Assembly (NCBI RefSeq): GCF_041146795.1
Contig: NC_135178.1
Span: 7,322,844-7,386,843 of the forward strand
From: Maylandia zebra
Lineage: Eukaryota; Chordata; Actinopteri; Cichliformes; Cichlidae
DNA length: 64,000 bases
Reading direction: 5' to 3'
The notes under the pieces were generated by a model. The model saw only the letters and a list, made by a program, of their open reading frames with translations. It was not told the DNA's origin and made no database searches. Below are positions 11,718-28,580 of the stretch, piece after piece (position 1 is the first letter of the stretch; every line of letters starts with the position of its first letter). Made by a program: the position numbers and the translations under genes.

Positions 11718-12610
11718 CACCTACGACACCAGCTCCCACCAAAAAAACCGGCCAAGCTAGCAGTCCTGCTAGCTCAGCGTCGACGCGAGCACACTATTAT
11801 ATTGACTTGCTAGTTTGCTAACGAGGCTGGAGATGTGCGGCTGAGCTACCCAGACAGACAACAGCCGCCACGCACGCCCAGACAATGCCTCCCGCTGATA
11901 TGACCACAGCCTCCGAGTGCTTTATTCTTCCGCTGTGATAACTAGGAGAAAGTTAAGGAAAAACGTCGCCCGTTCTCCTCCAGAAACCCTGTAAGCGTTG
12001 ATTCTCGGCGGCCATGGCGCCACTTCTGCCTCGGAGACGCTACATAACACAAAATGTGGACCTACAGCCCTGCGGTCTCAACACACTCTGCTCCACGAAC
12101 CCGGTCTTGTGACTGCTCTGACGTCAGACATCGTTACGCAACGTACACTTCCTGATATGGAAATGTTATATTCAGTCAGCTTTTACTGTATAAAAAGGCC
12201 ATAAAACTCCAGTAGTAGGCAGGTTTTACGCGTAGATACACATTTTAAGGACAAAAATACATTTACATGGCCTTTTTCTGAACAATTATAACACATGGAA
12301 ATAGCTAAGAATATATTACATTAAAATAAATAAATAAGAACGCAAATAAAGACATTAAGACTTTTTATTCATGAATTTGCTACCCTGTACATATACAAGA
12401 CTGCTCACATCTGGGATTATTTACCATTTCCCTAGATGCAACGTAGTTTGCAGTATGTTCTATCTCCCCCTTGTGGGTATCCCTGGATGGAAACTACCCT
12501 TAATTATAAGATGTTCTTGAGCAAGATGGTTAAGTATTTTCGTTTACAACTGTTGTTTTTTAAAAAGCTGTAATTTCTTTGGAATAAATACACTCAGACA
12601 GAAAATTTCC
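11718..12610 (-). promoter_or_regulatory. pptc7: pptc7 5' UTR and promoter region, then short intergenic gap
   Basis: About 900 bp separate the pptc7 start codon from the presumed ppp1cc 3' end. The first 300-400 bp are relatively CpG-rich and lack an obvious TATA box, fitting a housekeeping promoter. Around 12008-12020 there is a GGCGGCCATGGCGCC motif resembling a YY1 core. The transcription start cannot be placed. From about 12200 onward the sequence is AT-rich with no gene. Confidence 0.4.
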
Positions 12611-12611
12611 C

Positions 12612-13189
12612 CCTAAAATACACTCAAATGTTTATTAGAAAGATTTAGACATTACAAGAGTGCATCTTTGTTTAATTTAGCACGACTTGTTTAAAAATGT
12701 GATGCAGTGTACAGTCAGCGTTCTAAGACACTGACGGTTAAATGAACACAATATAAAGTTTACAGAAGTAAACAGGTGTTTGTGACTTTCTCCATAGTTG
12801 TATAGCCATTAATAACATTAATTATTGACAGTGGGGGGGGGGGGGGGGGGGGGGGGAACAATGATAAAGGAATATGACATGAACGAAACTGGAAAAAAAT
12901 TGTGCACAGCTTCAAACAAGGCATTCCTGTGCATAAGTAGCCATATTGTTACATTTTTCCTGATTGAACAGTCATATGTGGCAAAGACTAGCTGCAAAAT
13001 GGGAGTGCAAAACACCTGAGGTTTTCATGGTGACATATCAATTTACCCCTGTGGACAAAACAACAAAAATATTTTGCTTTCATCGAAAAGGAGTGAATAT
13101 CTTTTCAGTATTGGCAGCATGAAGGATAATCAATCCCTCAAATGCAGAAGAACAGAGCAGAACAAAGAAGTCAGAGTCTGGCCACCCCT
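12612..13189 (-). other. ppp1cc: ppp1cc 3' UTR
   Basis: This runs from the ppp1cc stop to a minus-strand AATAAA at 12636-12631 (TTTATT on +), so cleavage is expected near 12612. It contains a 24-base homopolymer at 12833-12856. No further coding exon is needed because the protein is already full length. Confidence 0.55.
12833..12856. repeat. G24 homopolymer (C24 in ppp1cc mRNA)
   Basis: There are twenty-four consecutive G on the + strand (8 at 12833-12840, 16 at 12841-12856). On the gene strand this is a C run within the probable 3' UTR. The exact length may be affected by sequencing or assembly. Confidence 0.9.
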
Positions 13190-17795
<4,606 letters not shown>

Positions 17796-18200
17796 TGCAA
17801 GCGTCGGTGTTACGAAAAAATCGCTCCAGTCAAATCTAGGTCTTCGCGTTGACACACTTGTGAAAGCTAGCCCGCTAGCTATCCTAGCATTAGCTTGCTT
17901 ATGTTAGCTTCGTCTATTTTCCGGCTGAGGGTAGAAGATGTTGCCGCGACCCTGATACCGTTTAGCCACTAGCCGACACTTTTGACAGCCTAATACGCTA
18001 CTTAAAGATCGCGATTTTAAAAATGCCAACATCAATTGTTTCGTTTTGTTAAAAAAAAAAAGGGACGGGGACTATAAAAATAAGCGTCAACCAACACAAA
18101 CGGTTGCTAGCGACGGTGTCCCGTTTCTGTTTTTCCTTTGCCGCACCTTGTACTGCTAAGCCAGCGGCTTGTGCTGGTAGCTGCTACACTACTGCCCCCT
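17796..18200 (-). promoter_or_regulatory. ppp1cc: ppp1cc 5' UTR and promoter region
   Basis: The region directly upstream of the ppp1cc ATG has several CpGs and GCTAGC-type motifs, and no clear TATA box at a fixed distance. The start site cannot be placed from sequence alone. Confidence 0.4.
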
Positions 18201-18544
18201 ACTGTGCTGGATGGGGACAGCTTCAGACCTTCTGAAGCCCTTTAATGTTTTTTCTTTGGATATTTGTTGATTTTTCACTCATTTTCAGTCCAGTCCTTGT
18301 ACCTGACAATTTTCAGAGGGATATTTTTTTAAATTTACGTGCTTTGTAAGCTACTTAACCCACAAAAGGGCCCTAACTCAATAAATGAATCAGTGTTGTT
18401 TCTACACATAACACGTTGAGCCACTTTGGTATAGCCACCTGACACAATACCTGAACGTCATGTCGTTTGGAGAACATGAAAATTATACCAAACACACTGC
18501 CAACACAGTACAAAGTATATCTGGATAGAAAAACACACACTATG

Positions 18545-18815
18545 GTTTGGCCTCCTCAGTCGCCAAGTCCTCAACATTATCGAAGCAGTGTGGGATCATC
18601 TCGACAGAAACCAGAATAACAGGCAGCCAACATCCAAAGAAGAGTTTTGATTGTCCTTCAAAAAGCCTGCAGAACTATTCCTGAAGACTGCTTAAAGAAA
18701 TGCTAAGAAAACATCCCTAAAAAAGTTCAGCCTGTTGTGAAGAATAAAAGTATTGATATCAAATATTGACTTTGAAGTTCATTAGAAATTTCAAAACTTT
18801 TGGCTTATATAGTGT
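18545..18815 (+). pseudogene. Tc1-like transposase C-terminal remnant
   Basis: The sequence around 18551-18600 reads as a damaged copy of the Tc1/mariner block around the third catalytic acid (PPQSPDLNIIEAVWD type). Relative to the family it has a one-base insertion after the CCTCCTCAGTCGCCA stretch and a TGA in place of a Trp-containing codon near 18647. Downstream it retains the family ending (EAWRTIPEDYLKK-like, then a stop). It finishes with CAAAACTTTTGGCTTATATAGTGTA-type DNA like a Tc1-type terminal repeat. Only the 3' part is present. It cannot encode an active enzyme. Confidence 0.8.
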
Positions 18816-19410
18816 ATTTCCATGTATGTTTGATCTCGTTTCAATAAATTACTCCACTTATTTTCCATTTCCCTAGTAAAGTATAATGAAATTAGGTTTT
18901 TTTCACCATACCGGATATTAATTATACGCAGTTCCTGTTCTGTGTTATCTGATTAGGAAATAATTCAGTATGATGAACACTTTTGCTTCAATTTGAATAT
19001 CAGTTAACCAATAAAACCCTTAGAGATGCACCAATTTCTAGACAATCAAGAAATTGATTTACATGTAAAATAAAGAGATACATAAGTACAGTAAATGATA
19101 CTGGGGTATACAGTAAGTGTAATTACAGATTAGCTTTACCATTAACAGAAGCTGAGCTATGGTGGAGTAGCCACATAGAGCCTTTAAAGGACACACTGTC
19201 TACCTAGCAATCCTTTCCCTTATATTCATACACTTAAAGTACTCTTTAAGGCAAAATTGAACAAATGGGACTTGGAGCTTCTGGGTTCCAGTGTTCTTCT
19301 ACTGATCAACAGTGAGCACTGAAATAAAATCACTATATACAGATAATTAAATATCACTACTTATGGAAGATGAAATACACTGAGATTCGCTTCTTCAATG
19401 CATCTCTGTG
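18816..19410. other. intergenic, ppp1cc-myl2
   Basis: This AT-rich DNA lies between the Tc1 remnant and the myl2 3' end. A stretch near 19021 (AGAGATGCACCAATT) faintly recalls the end of another fish hAT family, but it is too short to call. No gene was seen. Confidence 0.6.
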
Positions 19411-19669
19411 AGGTTGAATCTTTCTTTATTGATTTGTCAAAAACATCCGAGGTCAAACTCTTAATTTCACCTTTGAAGAGATTACTCATATATATTCAAA
19501 TAATATACATACATATACATGTTATAATCATGAATGAATGAATGAACACATTGATCCATGTGCATATTCAAAAACTGAAGCTGAAGTTATTTACGTTTTT
19601 GCTTTCTGTTTTTGCTGTCATATGTGATCATATCTCAGCACAAATACGACCCAGTGAGGGAGGATGTGA
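19411..19669 (-). other. myl2: myl2 3' UTR with poly(A) signal
   Basis: The stop TAA at 19672-19670 is followed on the gene strand by about 240 bases to an AATAAA at 19430-19425 (TTTATT on +). A short 3' UTR of about 260 nt is expected for this muscle gene. Confidence 0.6.
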
Positions 19670-22600
19670 TTATTCCTGGTCTTTCTCTTCACCGTGTGTG
19701 ATGACATGGACGAGGTTATTGTAGTCCAGGTTCCCTGCTACATCTGGAGGGAATGCCTGAAACATCTGCTCCATCTTTGGGTACGAAGTAAAAAAGAAAG
19801 GTTACAGAGCGTATCTGCATTTATAAAAACTCAAGGCTCAACTATCTGTTACATCATCAGAGGTGGAGCACTAACCTCTTCAGCAGAGAATCTGTCAGCC
19901 TGGGTCGTCAGCATCTCTGTCACACTGTGGAGACGAGCAGCAATGATGAGCAAACGAGACGCAAATGTCACGAGTCGCTTAAGAACCAGACTATTACTCA
20001 CAACTCTTTCTTTAGTGTTCCTTTTCCCTCAGGGTCAAAGACTTTAAAAGCATTAAGGATAGTCTCCTCTGGGTCAGCACCTGTAGATGAAAAGTGGCAG
20101 TTCTGCATTGAAGAAAAATGATTTCATTTTTTGAACGTCATATAACGGCATCTTCGTTTACCTTTTAGTTTCTCTCCAAACATGGTGAGAAAGACAGTGA
20201 AATTAATGGGCCCTGGTGCCTCCTTCAGCATGTCATCAATCTCTTCTTGTTTGACATTTAAACGGCCTGAAAAACATGGAATATATGGTGAAACAGAGGT
20301 TGCAATTAATGCTCATTTTTTTAAACTGATATATTATTTATTGAAAATAGTCCAATAAAGAGATTAAAACAAATCCACAAAAGCTCAACGGAACTATTAG
20401 ATGGGTTGACCATGCCATCCAGCCCAAAATGACCAAAGAAGGAATTGGAAGGGGATGCAGTTGCTGGAAATTTGGAATAACAACAGTTTTCCAGCTTTGT
20501 ATTAAAAAAAAATCTATTGAGATTTTTTTCAAGGCACATTCAACACTTGGTCCTTTAAATATATTCTAAAACCACTGGAACATTTAAACAAATGTAGAAC
20601 ATGAAGTCAGCAAGCTTGATGGATAGTACTCAATATAATACACAACATTTTCCAAAAATATTAAACAAAATTGAATCCCAGGTCGATAAAGACTAGAACA
20701 GATTTGTTGCAGTAAGTCAAGGTTCTTCTTATACAAAATAAAACCTAAATGAACAATAATAAAGAAAAATGAGGTATGGCTTTTGATAAAACTCTTTTGA
20801 ATGACTCTATTTAATCAAAGTATTGGAATAGAAATGGAAAATGGAATAAATCACACAACAAATGTCGAGAATAACTAGCTCAGGAAATAGCTATCATTAT
20901 ATCCAGAGGACATAATATTGTTTATTGCAAAATGACTCAGTTGCAGGTTTAATACATTTAGTAGAAACAGTTGGAGATATTTCCAGGTATGCAGTAAATA
21001 TGTTGACAGTAAACCCTAGGAAGGAAAACATATGTATTAAAATAAAAAAAACTTGGAAAGGTTTTGAGACTCTTTGAAATATGTGGAAGACCGGGAGTTT
21101 GTTGTGAACCATGTGTTATTTGAAAAGATACAAATATTCTTTTTAATGTAAATTTGATCATGTTTGTTTGCTGTGCTTTTCTTGTTTAGTTTGTGTTGTA
21201 ATATGTTTAATAGGTTTGCTTGTTTATGTATAATATTAATAAGTCTTAGGTTGGGGGAAAAAGTCAGCTAATGATTAAACTCATGACTACTACAGCTCAA
21301 TTTATCACTTATCTGTTTGTTCAGACGGTATTTTAAAAATGGCAATTAAACATCCCAGAACTCAAGGTGAGTTCTACTTGCTGAGACAATGAAATTCTTA
21401 CATGTGAGAAGCTGGAACCTGAGAATGCCTAAGGTTTCTTTTGTTTTTTGCTGGACTTGTGTAATGTATTCATGTGAAACCATCACAACAGGAACGTGAC
21501 ACACAGTGAGTTTACCTAAAGCTGCAAAGGTGTCCCTGAGGTCGTTCTTGTCAATGAAGCCATCTCTGTTTTGGTCCATGATAGTGAACGCCTGCGGGAG
21601 TATACAGAGTGAGCAGACATCGCAGTGAGTAAACTGCTCAAATTCAATGTGAAAGAAAGCCTTTGGCAGAGTACCGACTTCTTTGAATTCCTGGATCTGG
21701 GCCTGTTCGAACATGGAGAACACATTGGAGCTGGCTCCCTCCGCTCTCTTCTTTGCTTTCTTGGGTGCCTGTGGGGGGTTTAACGATGACACTCTTAATT
21801 AGATCCAATAACAATGACACACGATCATCACCTGGCTCTTCCATACAGCCTTACTCATTATCGGTTTTACTGTCACACGTGGTAATGAGCCGACGATCAG
21901 CTCACTCTGACTAAGTGCGTGTGTCTTAGTGGGGGGGTATGCATCTATTGCACAAGAGGAAAGGTTTATACTGGGGGGCACACATTTCATTAGTGAGGAT
22001 TACAAACACTGTCAGTTTGTTATGGAAATATTTATTCGAGCCTCCAGTTTTGGGAGCACACAGGGTAAGCCTAGGGAGGGTGTGGTCCACTGCCTGCACT
22101 CTCATAGTCCCAGGATCACATGAGGGATTATTCTATAGGGTGTATGTGATGACAGGAGAGTACACTGAGCCCTGTTTGATCAGAAATCCCTCAGAGGCAA
22201 GGATTATGTTGAGCTATTTACATGACTGCCAAGGAACTGTGAAAAACACCGTAAGGGGGATGCAGCGCAGTGACATCATGTTGCTCGGATTCAGGGTCCT
22301 CTCGACAGCTGCTGTCTAACCCTTGTTGTGGATTAGCTCTTGTATATCTCATGGAAGGGACCTCTGGCACTCAGATACATTTATTTAATTATTTATTTTG
22401 TTTTAAGAGGATTCATGTACTCGTGGGCAATGAGGCAGAGTTTGCTATTTCTTGCTGTTGCCCAATGCACATCACTGTTGGACCAGCGGAAACTTTATTG
22501 GGCCAAATATTACGCGAATAACCACTGACCTCTTCATAGCCTGCACCTGTTGCTCGTGTTTCTCTGCTGTCTGCTCCGCACTCCCTTTGTTTTGCTCTTT

Positions 22601-23132
22601 CCAACCCGGTTGGCTGCTCTTCTAAGTCTCTTTTCTGTTTTTTTGCTGCCTTTCTCTCACCTCTCTCCTCTTCATCCCTCCCATTTCCTCTCCTTAAATG
22701 TTGTGTGTGTTTTAAATGTCATTGCTCCATTTTATTGCAAACACGGAGGAAAAAGTTGCAAGTAAAAATTTTTTTTTTTAAGGTCAAGACTTTCCTTACC
22801 GCCTCCTCCTTCTCCTCTCCGAGACAGTTAATTTGTTGTCATTTTGATGAAAATGTCTTCAAGTCGAGTATACAAATATCTCATCAATAGGACAACGGGA
22901 GCATTGTCCGATTGATTATTTAAAGGAAAAAAAGGCCTCACAACATATTGACATGTAGTACATTGGTGCGTTATCTGTTGTTTGAAAAGAGCAGACTTTG
23001 ACGGACTGTTATACAGATATCTACAGTAAACACATTAATCACACAGCAGAAACAGACTGTCTCCTCACAGTCTGGTGCTTATTTTAAACAATGTTAAAGA
23101 CAATAACAATGAGATCTGTATCCACTCACCAT
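19670..23132 (-). CDS. myl2: Myosin regulatory light chain 2, cardiac/slow type
   Basis: Seven coding exons join in phase: 23132-23130 (ATG only), 21768-21679, 21591-21516, 20266-20162, 20080-20002, 19924-19876 and 19774-19670. They total 507 nt, or 168 aa (human MYL2 is 166). The protein opens [12 protein letters not shown], followed by [10 protein letters not shown], which carries the MLCK-type serine. The first EF-hand loop [12 protein letters not shown] is intact, as expected for the single metal site of regulatory light chains. Later blocks are [46 protein letters not shown] and the end THGEEKDQE. It binds the myosin heavy-chain neck and tunes cardiac contraction. The Met-only first exon is the known architecture of this gene family. 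The exon 2 donor is GTCGGT, weaker than consensus, and the 87-nt intron after it is open in frame. The gene is divergent from cux2, as in the tetrapod order. Confidence 0.95.
20267..21515 (-). other. myl2: myl2 intron 3
   Basis: This 1249-bp, strongly AT-rich intron lies between the exon encoding the first EF-hand and the exon starting RLNVKQEE. The open frames at 20321-20539 and 20897-21112 have no family resemblance. No repeat boundary was recognised. Confidence 0.75.
21769..23129 (-). other. myl2: myl2 intron 1
   Basis: This 1361-bp intron separates the Met-only exon from exon 2. First introns of muscle light-chain genes often carry enhancers, but I cannot point to a specific element. It includes a pyrimidine-rich stretch at about 22590-22700. 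No other gene was seen. Confidence 0.75.
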
Positions 23133-23189
23133 GTTTCAGTGTTAGCTGGATTTGGACCAAGCAGTATCCTCGCTGCTTTATGATGGAGC

Positions 23190-23270
23190 AGCCCCCAAAA
23201 CAAGGGGCTGATATACTCACCCCTCTCCCATCTATAATGGCGCACACTTATGGGCTATAAATACTCCATG
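23190..23270 (-). promoter_or_regulatory. myl2: myl2 core promoter with TATA/MEF2-like box
   Basis: On the gene strand GTATTTATAG lies at 23264-23255 and ATTATAG at 23238-23232, which is 100-130 bases upstream of the ATG. The first is a nine-of-ten match to the MEF2 consensus (YTAWWWWTAR) and could equally be the TATA box. Either fits a tissue-specific muscle promoter with a 5' UTR of about 70-100 nt. The start site is inferred. Confidence 0.45.
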
Positions 23271-25299
23271 CCTTGTTTAGGCAGGGACACAGGTAAAGAG
23301 GTCTATTCTCTCACTGCCACCATTGTCTGAGTTCATGAGATTTAGGGATAATAGCCAAACACACATACCCCATTACTGAGCCCCCAGAATAACAACAGGA
23401 CATAGCTCTGGCTCGGGAAGGACAGTTGTGTTTGTGACTGACAGTTGCACTTGATGGGATCCATCATCCAGCTGTCCTGTTACTGCTCCACAGAGACTGA
23501 GGGACAACCTCTGACTGGAGCCATTTCTTGGTAGCACAATAAACAGAACTGTTAGCTGAAGCTTTCTGAGCCCCAATAAGAGTTGATCATAAACAGTATG
23601 TCATGCTGTGGAAAATAGGCAACCTTGTTCATATCATGTGTTTTTTCAAAGCAGTGTTCAGTTTCTGTCCTGCGGCAGTGCTGGACATCCAGCAGTGAGA
23701 CTGAGCTTCATTAGATAATTAACAAGGTAGTTGACACACTTAACACACCATACTGCAAAACACAGCGGTGTAAAGGTGAAGTTTCAGCGCTAACTGACAG
23801 CAGCTTAAGCGGATTTTATGTTGGCAGTTTGCTTCTGAGATACACCGGTGCTCTGGATCACGTCAGACTCGGGCCTTTGAGTATGTCTGCAAACTCCTCA
23901 AGTTCATACTGAGCTTGGAAAACTGCTTCCTGGTGCTCTGGTCCCACAACTTAGAACTCACCACAACACCACCTCTTTGGTATTTCTGAATTCATAATGA
24001 AAAATCATTTAGCTTCCATCTTTACCCATTTGATTTGATTTGACTCTGACGCTGAGCTCTTCCATCCCTAATCAATCACATTTGTATATTCTGCTCTTTT
24101 TTTAATCCCCTTTTATTGTTCATTACGTATCTTTTATTTTTCATATTTGATGAAAACTATCTATTATTTATATTACTAGCTTTGCTGTGAAAATAGAGAC
24201 AAATGTGTCACCTTTTACTAATTTACAAAGACTCCTCTTTTATTTCTTTGACCAGTCATTTACCCAGTTTGTCCAGTAGATAGTGCTAGCAACCCACAAC
24301 ATTCAGCATCCAGGCTGAACTAGTATAGAAGGCATTTTGGACCAGTTTCTGGAGCATTTAAGAGCTTTCTTAGGGTGTCTCCATACATTTTATAGTAAAA
24401 TTGTCCCCAGATAAAATCTACAATAACCAATCATGGATGGAAGTGACAGCATCTGACTGCTCACTGTGTGTTTATTTATGGCACACTTGTTTGTATCCAG
24501 CTAAACAGCTGGACAGTGTTTTTCCTGGTTTTCCTGACTTTTGTTAAAATGTCTAATGTCACAAACAGGAATTATTATTTATTTATTAATAAGTTATTGT
24601 AATTGTGGCTCAAATGGCACAGTGCTGTCCTCTTCCTGCTTTTTGCACCATTCTGAACCTGTAATAAATTCAGAGCAGACACCCACGACGTCTGTGAGGG
24701 TTTAGCGATTTTGGCCTTAGGCGAGTGATGGGACTGGGACATTGCATCATTTTCAGCAACACTGAATCTGTTTACTTTTGTTGTCTCACGCAATTTCAAA
24801 ACCTTTAGTGTTCTGGTGTTTCAAAAGTTTTATCTGCAATCAAAGTGCCTCAAATAGGGTATTTAATTATGTTGATATAATTTCTATTCATGGACATTTT
24901 AGGATAATATCACATTTTCCAATGAATAAATCATCAAACCTTTGTGTGGTTGCTAATCACCCAACTGAGGTAAATTGCACATTTAATATAGTGCAGATGC
25001 ATTGTGTGAACTCATATACTTCGTATGATAATCTCAAATAACAACATTAAAAAAAGAACTCCCAGGTATTAACAATGTTGTTCGCTTTCATGAGAATGCC
25101 AGCGGAAGGTTGCAACTAAAATGTAGCTGTAAAGTTATGATTTAGTCCAAGTGTTAGCTCTTATACCAAGTTAGCACAGTTAATAAGTCAGTTATGAATA
25201 ATGGGCTGTATTTAACACTTGTTTATTTTACTGCATGCAACTACGTTTCTTTCTTTCTTTTCTTTCTGCTCTCCTTTCTCTTCTCTTCCCTCATCCCAA
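23271..25299. other. intergenic, myl2-cux2, proximal part
   Basis: This is upstream DNA between the divergent genes myl2 and cux2. The open frames (for example 23373-23576 and 24778-25041) are short with no recognisable product. Muscle regulatory elements for myl2 could lie in the first kilobase. Confidence 0.6.
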
Positions 25300-25485
25300 A
25301 ACTGCTTTTGGAGATGTCTGCCCCTCCCTGAGCCTCTTCCTGTTAAAAGGGAGTTTTTCCTTTTCACTGTCGCCAAGTGTTAGCTCACAGTCTAATTGTT
25401 TTCCCTCTAAAATTATAAGATCTTAAGAAGGTAATTGTTGAGAATTGGTACATTATAAACAAACCTGAATTGAATAGAATTATTT
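25300..25485 (+). repeat. old teleost dispersed repeat, (AATTG)n-tailed type
   Basis: The stretch shares CTGCCCCTCCCTGAGCCT, TTCCTGTTAAAAGGGAGTTT-like and CACTGTCGCCAAGTG-like blocks with the copy at 59790-59996. It ends in a degenerate CCTGAATTGAATAG tail. I recognise this as a very common percomorph repeat, but I do not assign a class with confidence. Confidence 0.75.
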
Positions 25486-25548
25486 TTTCTTTAATAATTG
25501 GCTCATAATCACCTATTATTTTACAAAGGCCGCAACCTGGCAAAGAAA

Positions 25549-25735
25549 TGGACTGGAATTTATATAGCACTTTAAAAAAAATCTTACTGACCACTCAAAG
25601 CTCTTCATACACACATTTATGCCAGGATTCATTCATGCACTATATGTAATTTAGGTATATCACACAGATTTTAGACCAGAAAATGACATTAGGCAACAGC
25701 ATTAACTACTACACCACTGCATTGCCCTGAAAGGA
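25549..25735 (+). repeat. old teleost dispersed repeat (TTTATATAGCACTTT type)
   Basis: The sequence begins ATGGACTGGAATTTATATAG and continues through a CTTACTGACCACTCAAAGCT-like block and CATACACACATTTATG. This is a decayed form of a family widespread in fish (TTTATATAGCGCTTT...ACCACTCAAAGCGCTT). It ends near a CTACACCACTGC stretch. The class is uncertain. Confidence 0.65.
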
Positions 25736-25794
25736 GTCAGTATCACTGCATTTTAGAGATGAGCATTTGAACGTCCAACGATATGTACGTTTGC

Positions 25795-25935
25795 TGGACT
25801 GGTGATTCTAAGACTGGCCATGGGTGTGGATGTTAGCCCTGTGATGGAAACCCTATTCAGTGAGCACCATGATTCTCAACCAGTGACGGCTAGGATAGGC
25901 ATTGTATAGGATAGGGTGAGGGGTTAAGAAAATGG
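25795..25935 (-). repeat. old copy of the GGACTGGCGACCTGTCC-type repeat
   Basis: GCTGGACTGGTGATTCTAAG, GTGTGGATGTTAGCCCTGTG and CAGTGACGGCTAGGATAGGC are decayed forms of the family whose better copy lies on the opposite strand at 34788-34990. Two internal deletions are likely. Confidence 0.6.
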
Positions 25936-27779
25936 TTAAATGCGTATTTAAATAAAACAGGCTACAGTTATAACCCTTAACCTTGCTTCTGCTGAGCACA
26001 GCCGAAGGTTCTCAGCAGCGTGCACGGGCCATCTTTCTGTTTTTCATCTCTCTATATAAATGGTAAAACACTGTTAACATATAGGTATTCTGATCACACT
26101 GATAAATGTTTGATTCATCTAAAATGAATCTCCAATGAATTATTATCAGAGTAGCTGCAGAAACGTGCATGAGACACTCTCCTCTTCCGACTGAGACTTA
26201 GGTGGAGCTTTTAATCCGTAATAAAATCACCAAACAAGCTCGGAGAAGCTGCTATCATTCATCAAAAAACCTGACACTTTATTAAATATACTGTCAGCAT
26301 TTTCAAAGAAATGCCTCATTCAGCGACCTCATCAAAGCTATGATTTTATTGTTCCCATCTGTGCACACAGTCCTCATTTTAAGTAACTGTGGATTTCTTT
26401 TTAGATTAAGCTTTTACAGAAGAATGTATTAATTTGAATGAGGTGACGGGGGTTACTGGAAGAGGCCCGTAGTGCTTTGTTGATGATGGTGGTGAACGTG
26501 GGGTCAAGATTATATACAGAGCTGATTGAGGCTGTAAGATTGAGCAATTTTTCAAAAGGCTGAATTTGGATTTAGGGACCTTGACAGACACAGTCTCAGC
26601 AACTGGAGCCACATTTAAGTCCAGCTGGGTCCCTGCAGAGCCTGGGCTCTCTCTATATGTTCCTGGTGAGCCAGAACAGTGTTCCTGGCCGGCACTGGAA
26701 AATGTCTGCGATTGAAAACAATTTATTATATCTGCTGGCAGATAGAATTTCTCTAGCGTGAGCAGGCGATTGTGCACAGAGAAAACGTAAAAGATTCATC
26801 TAAGAATGTGGCTATGTACCAACTTTATGTCCTTACTTAGTGAAGTGTGCTTGATCAGAGGTGGGCTTCATTCTCACTCCTGTTGGCTTGGGGTTCACAG
26901 GGAGGACACATTGGGGTGGTGTCCTTTCCCCTGAAATTTGGAGCATCGTACACTTATTTTCCTTACACTTTCATGCTCCAATTTGTGCATTTTCTGCATT
27001 AGTTTATTTATGTAAAGAAAAACACAATCATCAGGCTGCAGCTCACACTTCAACCTATGCTGGGACCTCAGCGGCTTTCCATCTTGCTTTCAAATAATAA
27101 TTCTCAGCTTTTCTCATTTAGTGGTATCCTTGCTAAGCTAGACACGGTCTTCTGTGCTTGTGCGCTTTCAGACATGAGAGTCAGGGTGTCTGATATCAGG
27201 CTACCTCTATGTCACTGATAAATTCATTCATTTTGATATATCAACCCCTCATTTTTAAGATCATGTACATATCATCTATGCTAATCAGGTTGAATGAAAA
27301 CGATAAAGGCCCACAGCAGCATTTTATAATAAAGAAAAACAAACAAACAACTTTTCGAGACAATATATCAGATCATTGTTTTGCTCTGTCAGATACATCT
27401 GCTGTTGCCTGTATCTAAGGTGTCACAGAAGATGCTGCAGAGCTGCTGACTGAGACCACAACACTGTGTGTCTTTAAATATGTGTGTTTGCATGCGGTGG
27501 TTATAACTGTGTTTGAAGAATTGCATTAACTTATAATTCATTCTTGTATTTTGGGGGTTAAAAAACAGACACTTTTTGGGAGGCATTCCTTTTCTGAGTG
27601 ACGTTCCCGTGGCTCTCTTCCTCAGTAACTCCTCTGCTACTTTCAGGTTTTGTTTTGTTTTTTCATTGCGGTGGGGGTGAAATGACACAGATATTGAAGT
27701 CTACACCTGTGCTCATTCCTTTGTTGAAGTGTGTGTCTCTGAGATTTATTTCTCTCCTCAAATGTAAATAAGAATAAAT
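25936..27779. other. intergenic, myl2-cux2, middle part
   Basis: No gene was recognised. The longest frame (26406-26777, minus, 123 codons) has no familiar motif and no matching splice context. The region ends at a large microsatellite. Confidence 0.6.
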
Positions 27780-28480
<701 letters not shown>

Positions 28481-28495
28481 TTTTTTTTTTTTTTT

Positions 28496-28579
<84 letters not shown>

Positions 28580-28580
28580 T
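28481..28580. repeat. T16 tail plus (TA)n(TG)n(TA)n microsatellite
   Basis: A T run follows the LINE 3' end, then an alternating TA/TG/TA tract to about 28580. It may have grown from the LINE tail or be the other half of the microsatellite at 27780-28223. Confidence 0.9.

Noticed and set aside
19021-19075. Possible hAT terminus (AGAGATGCACCAATT)
   Set aside because: Too short, and no partner end or duplication found.
26406-26777. 123-codon minus-strand frame in the myl2-cux2 gap
   Set aside because: No recognisable domain and no splice or promoter context; not called as a gene.
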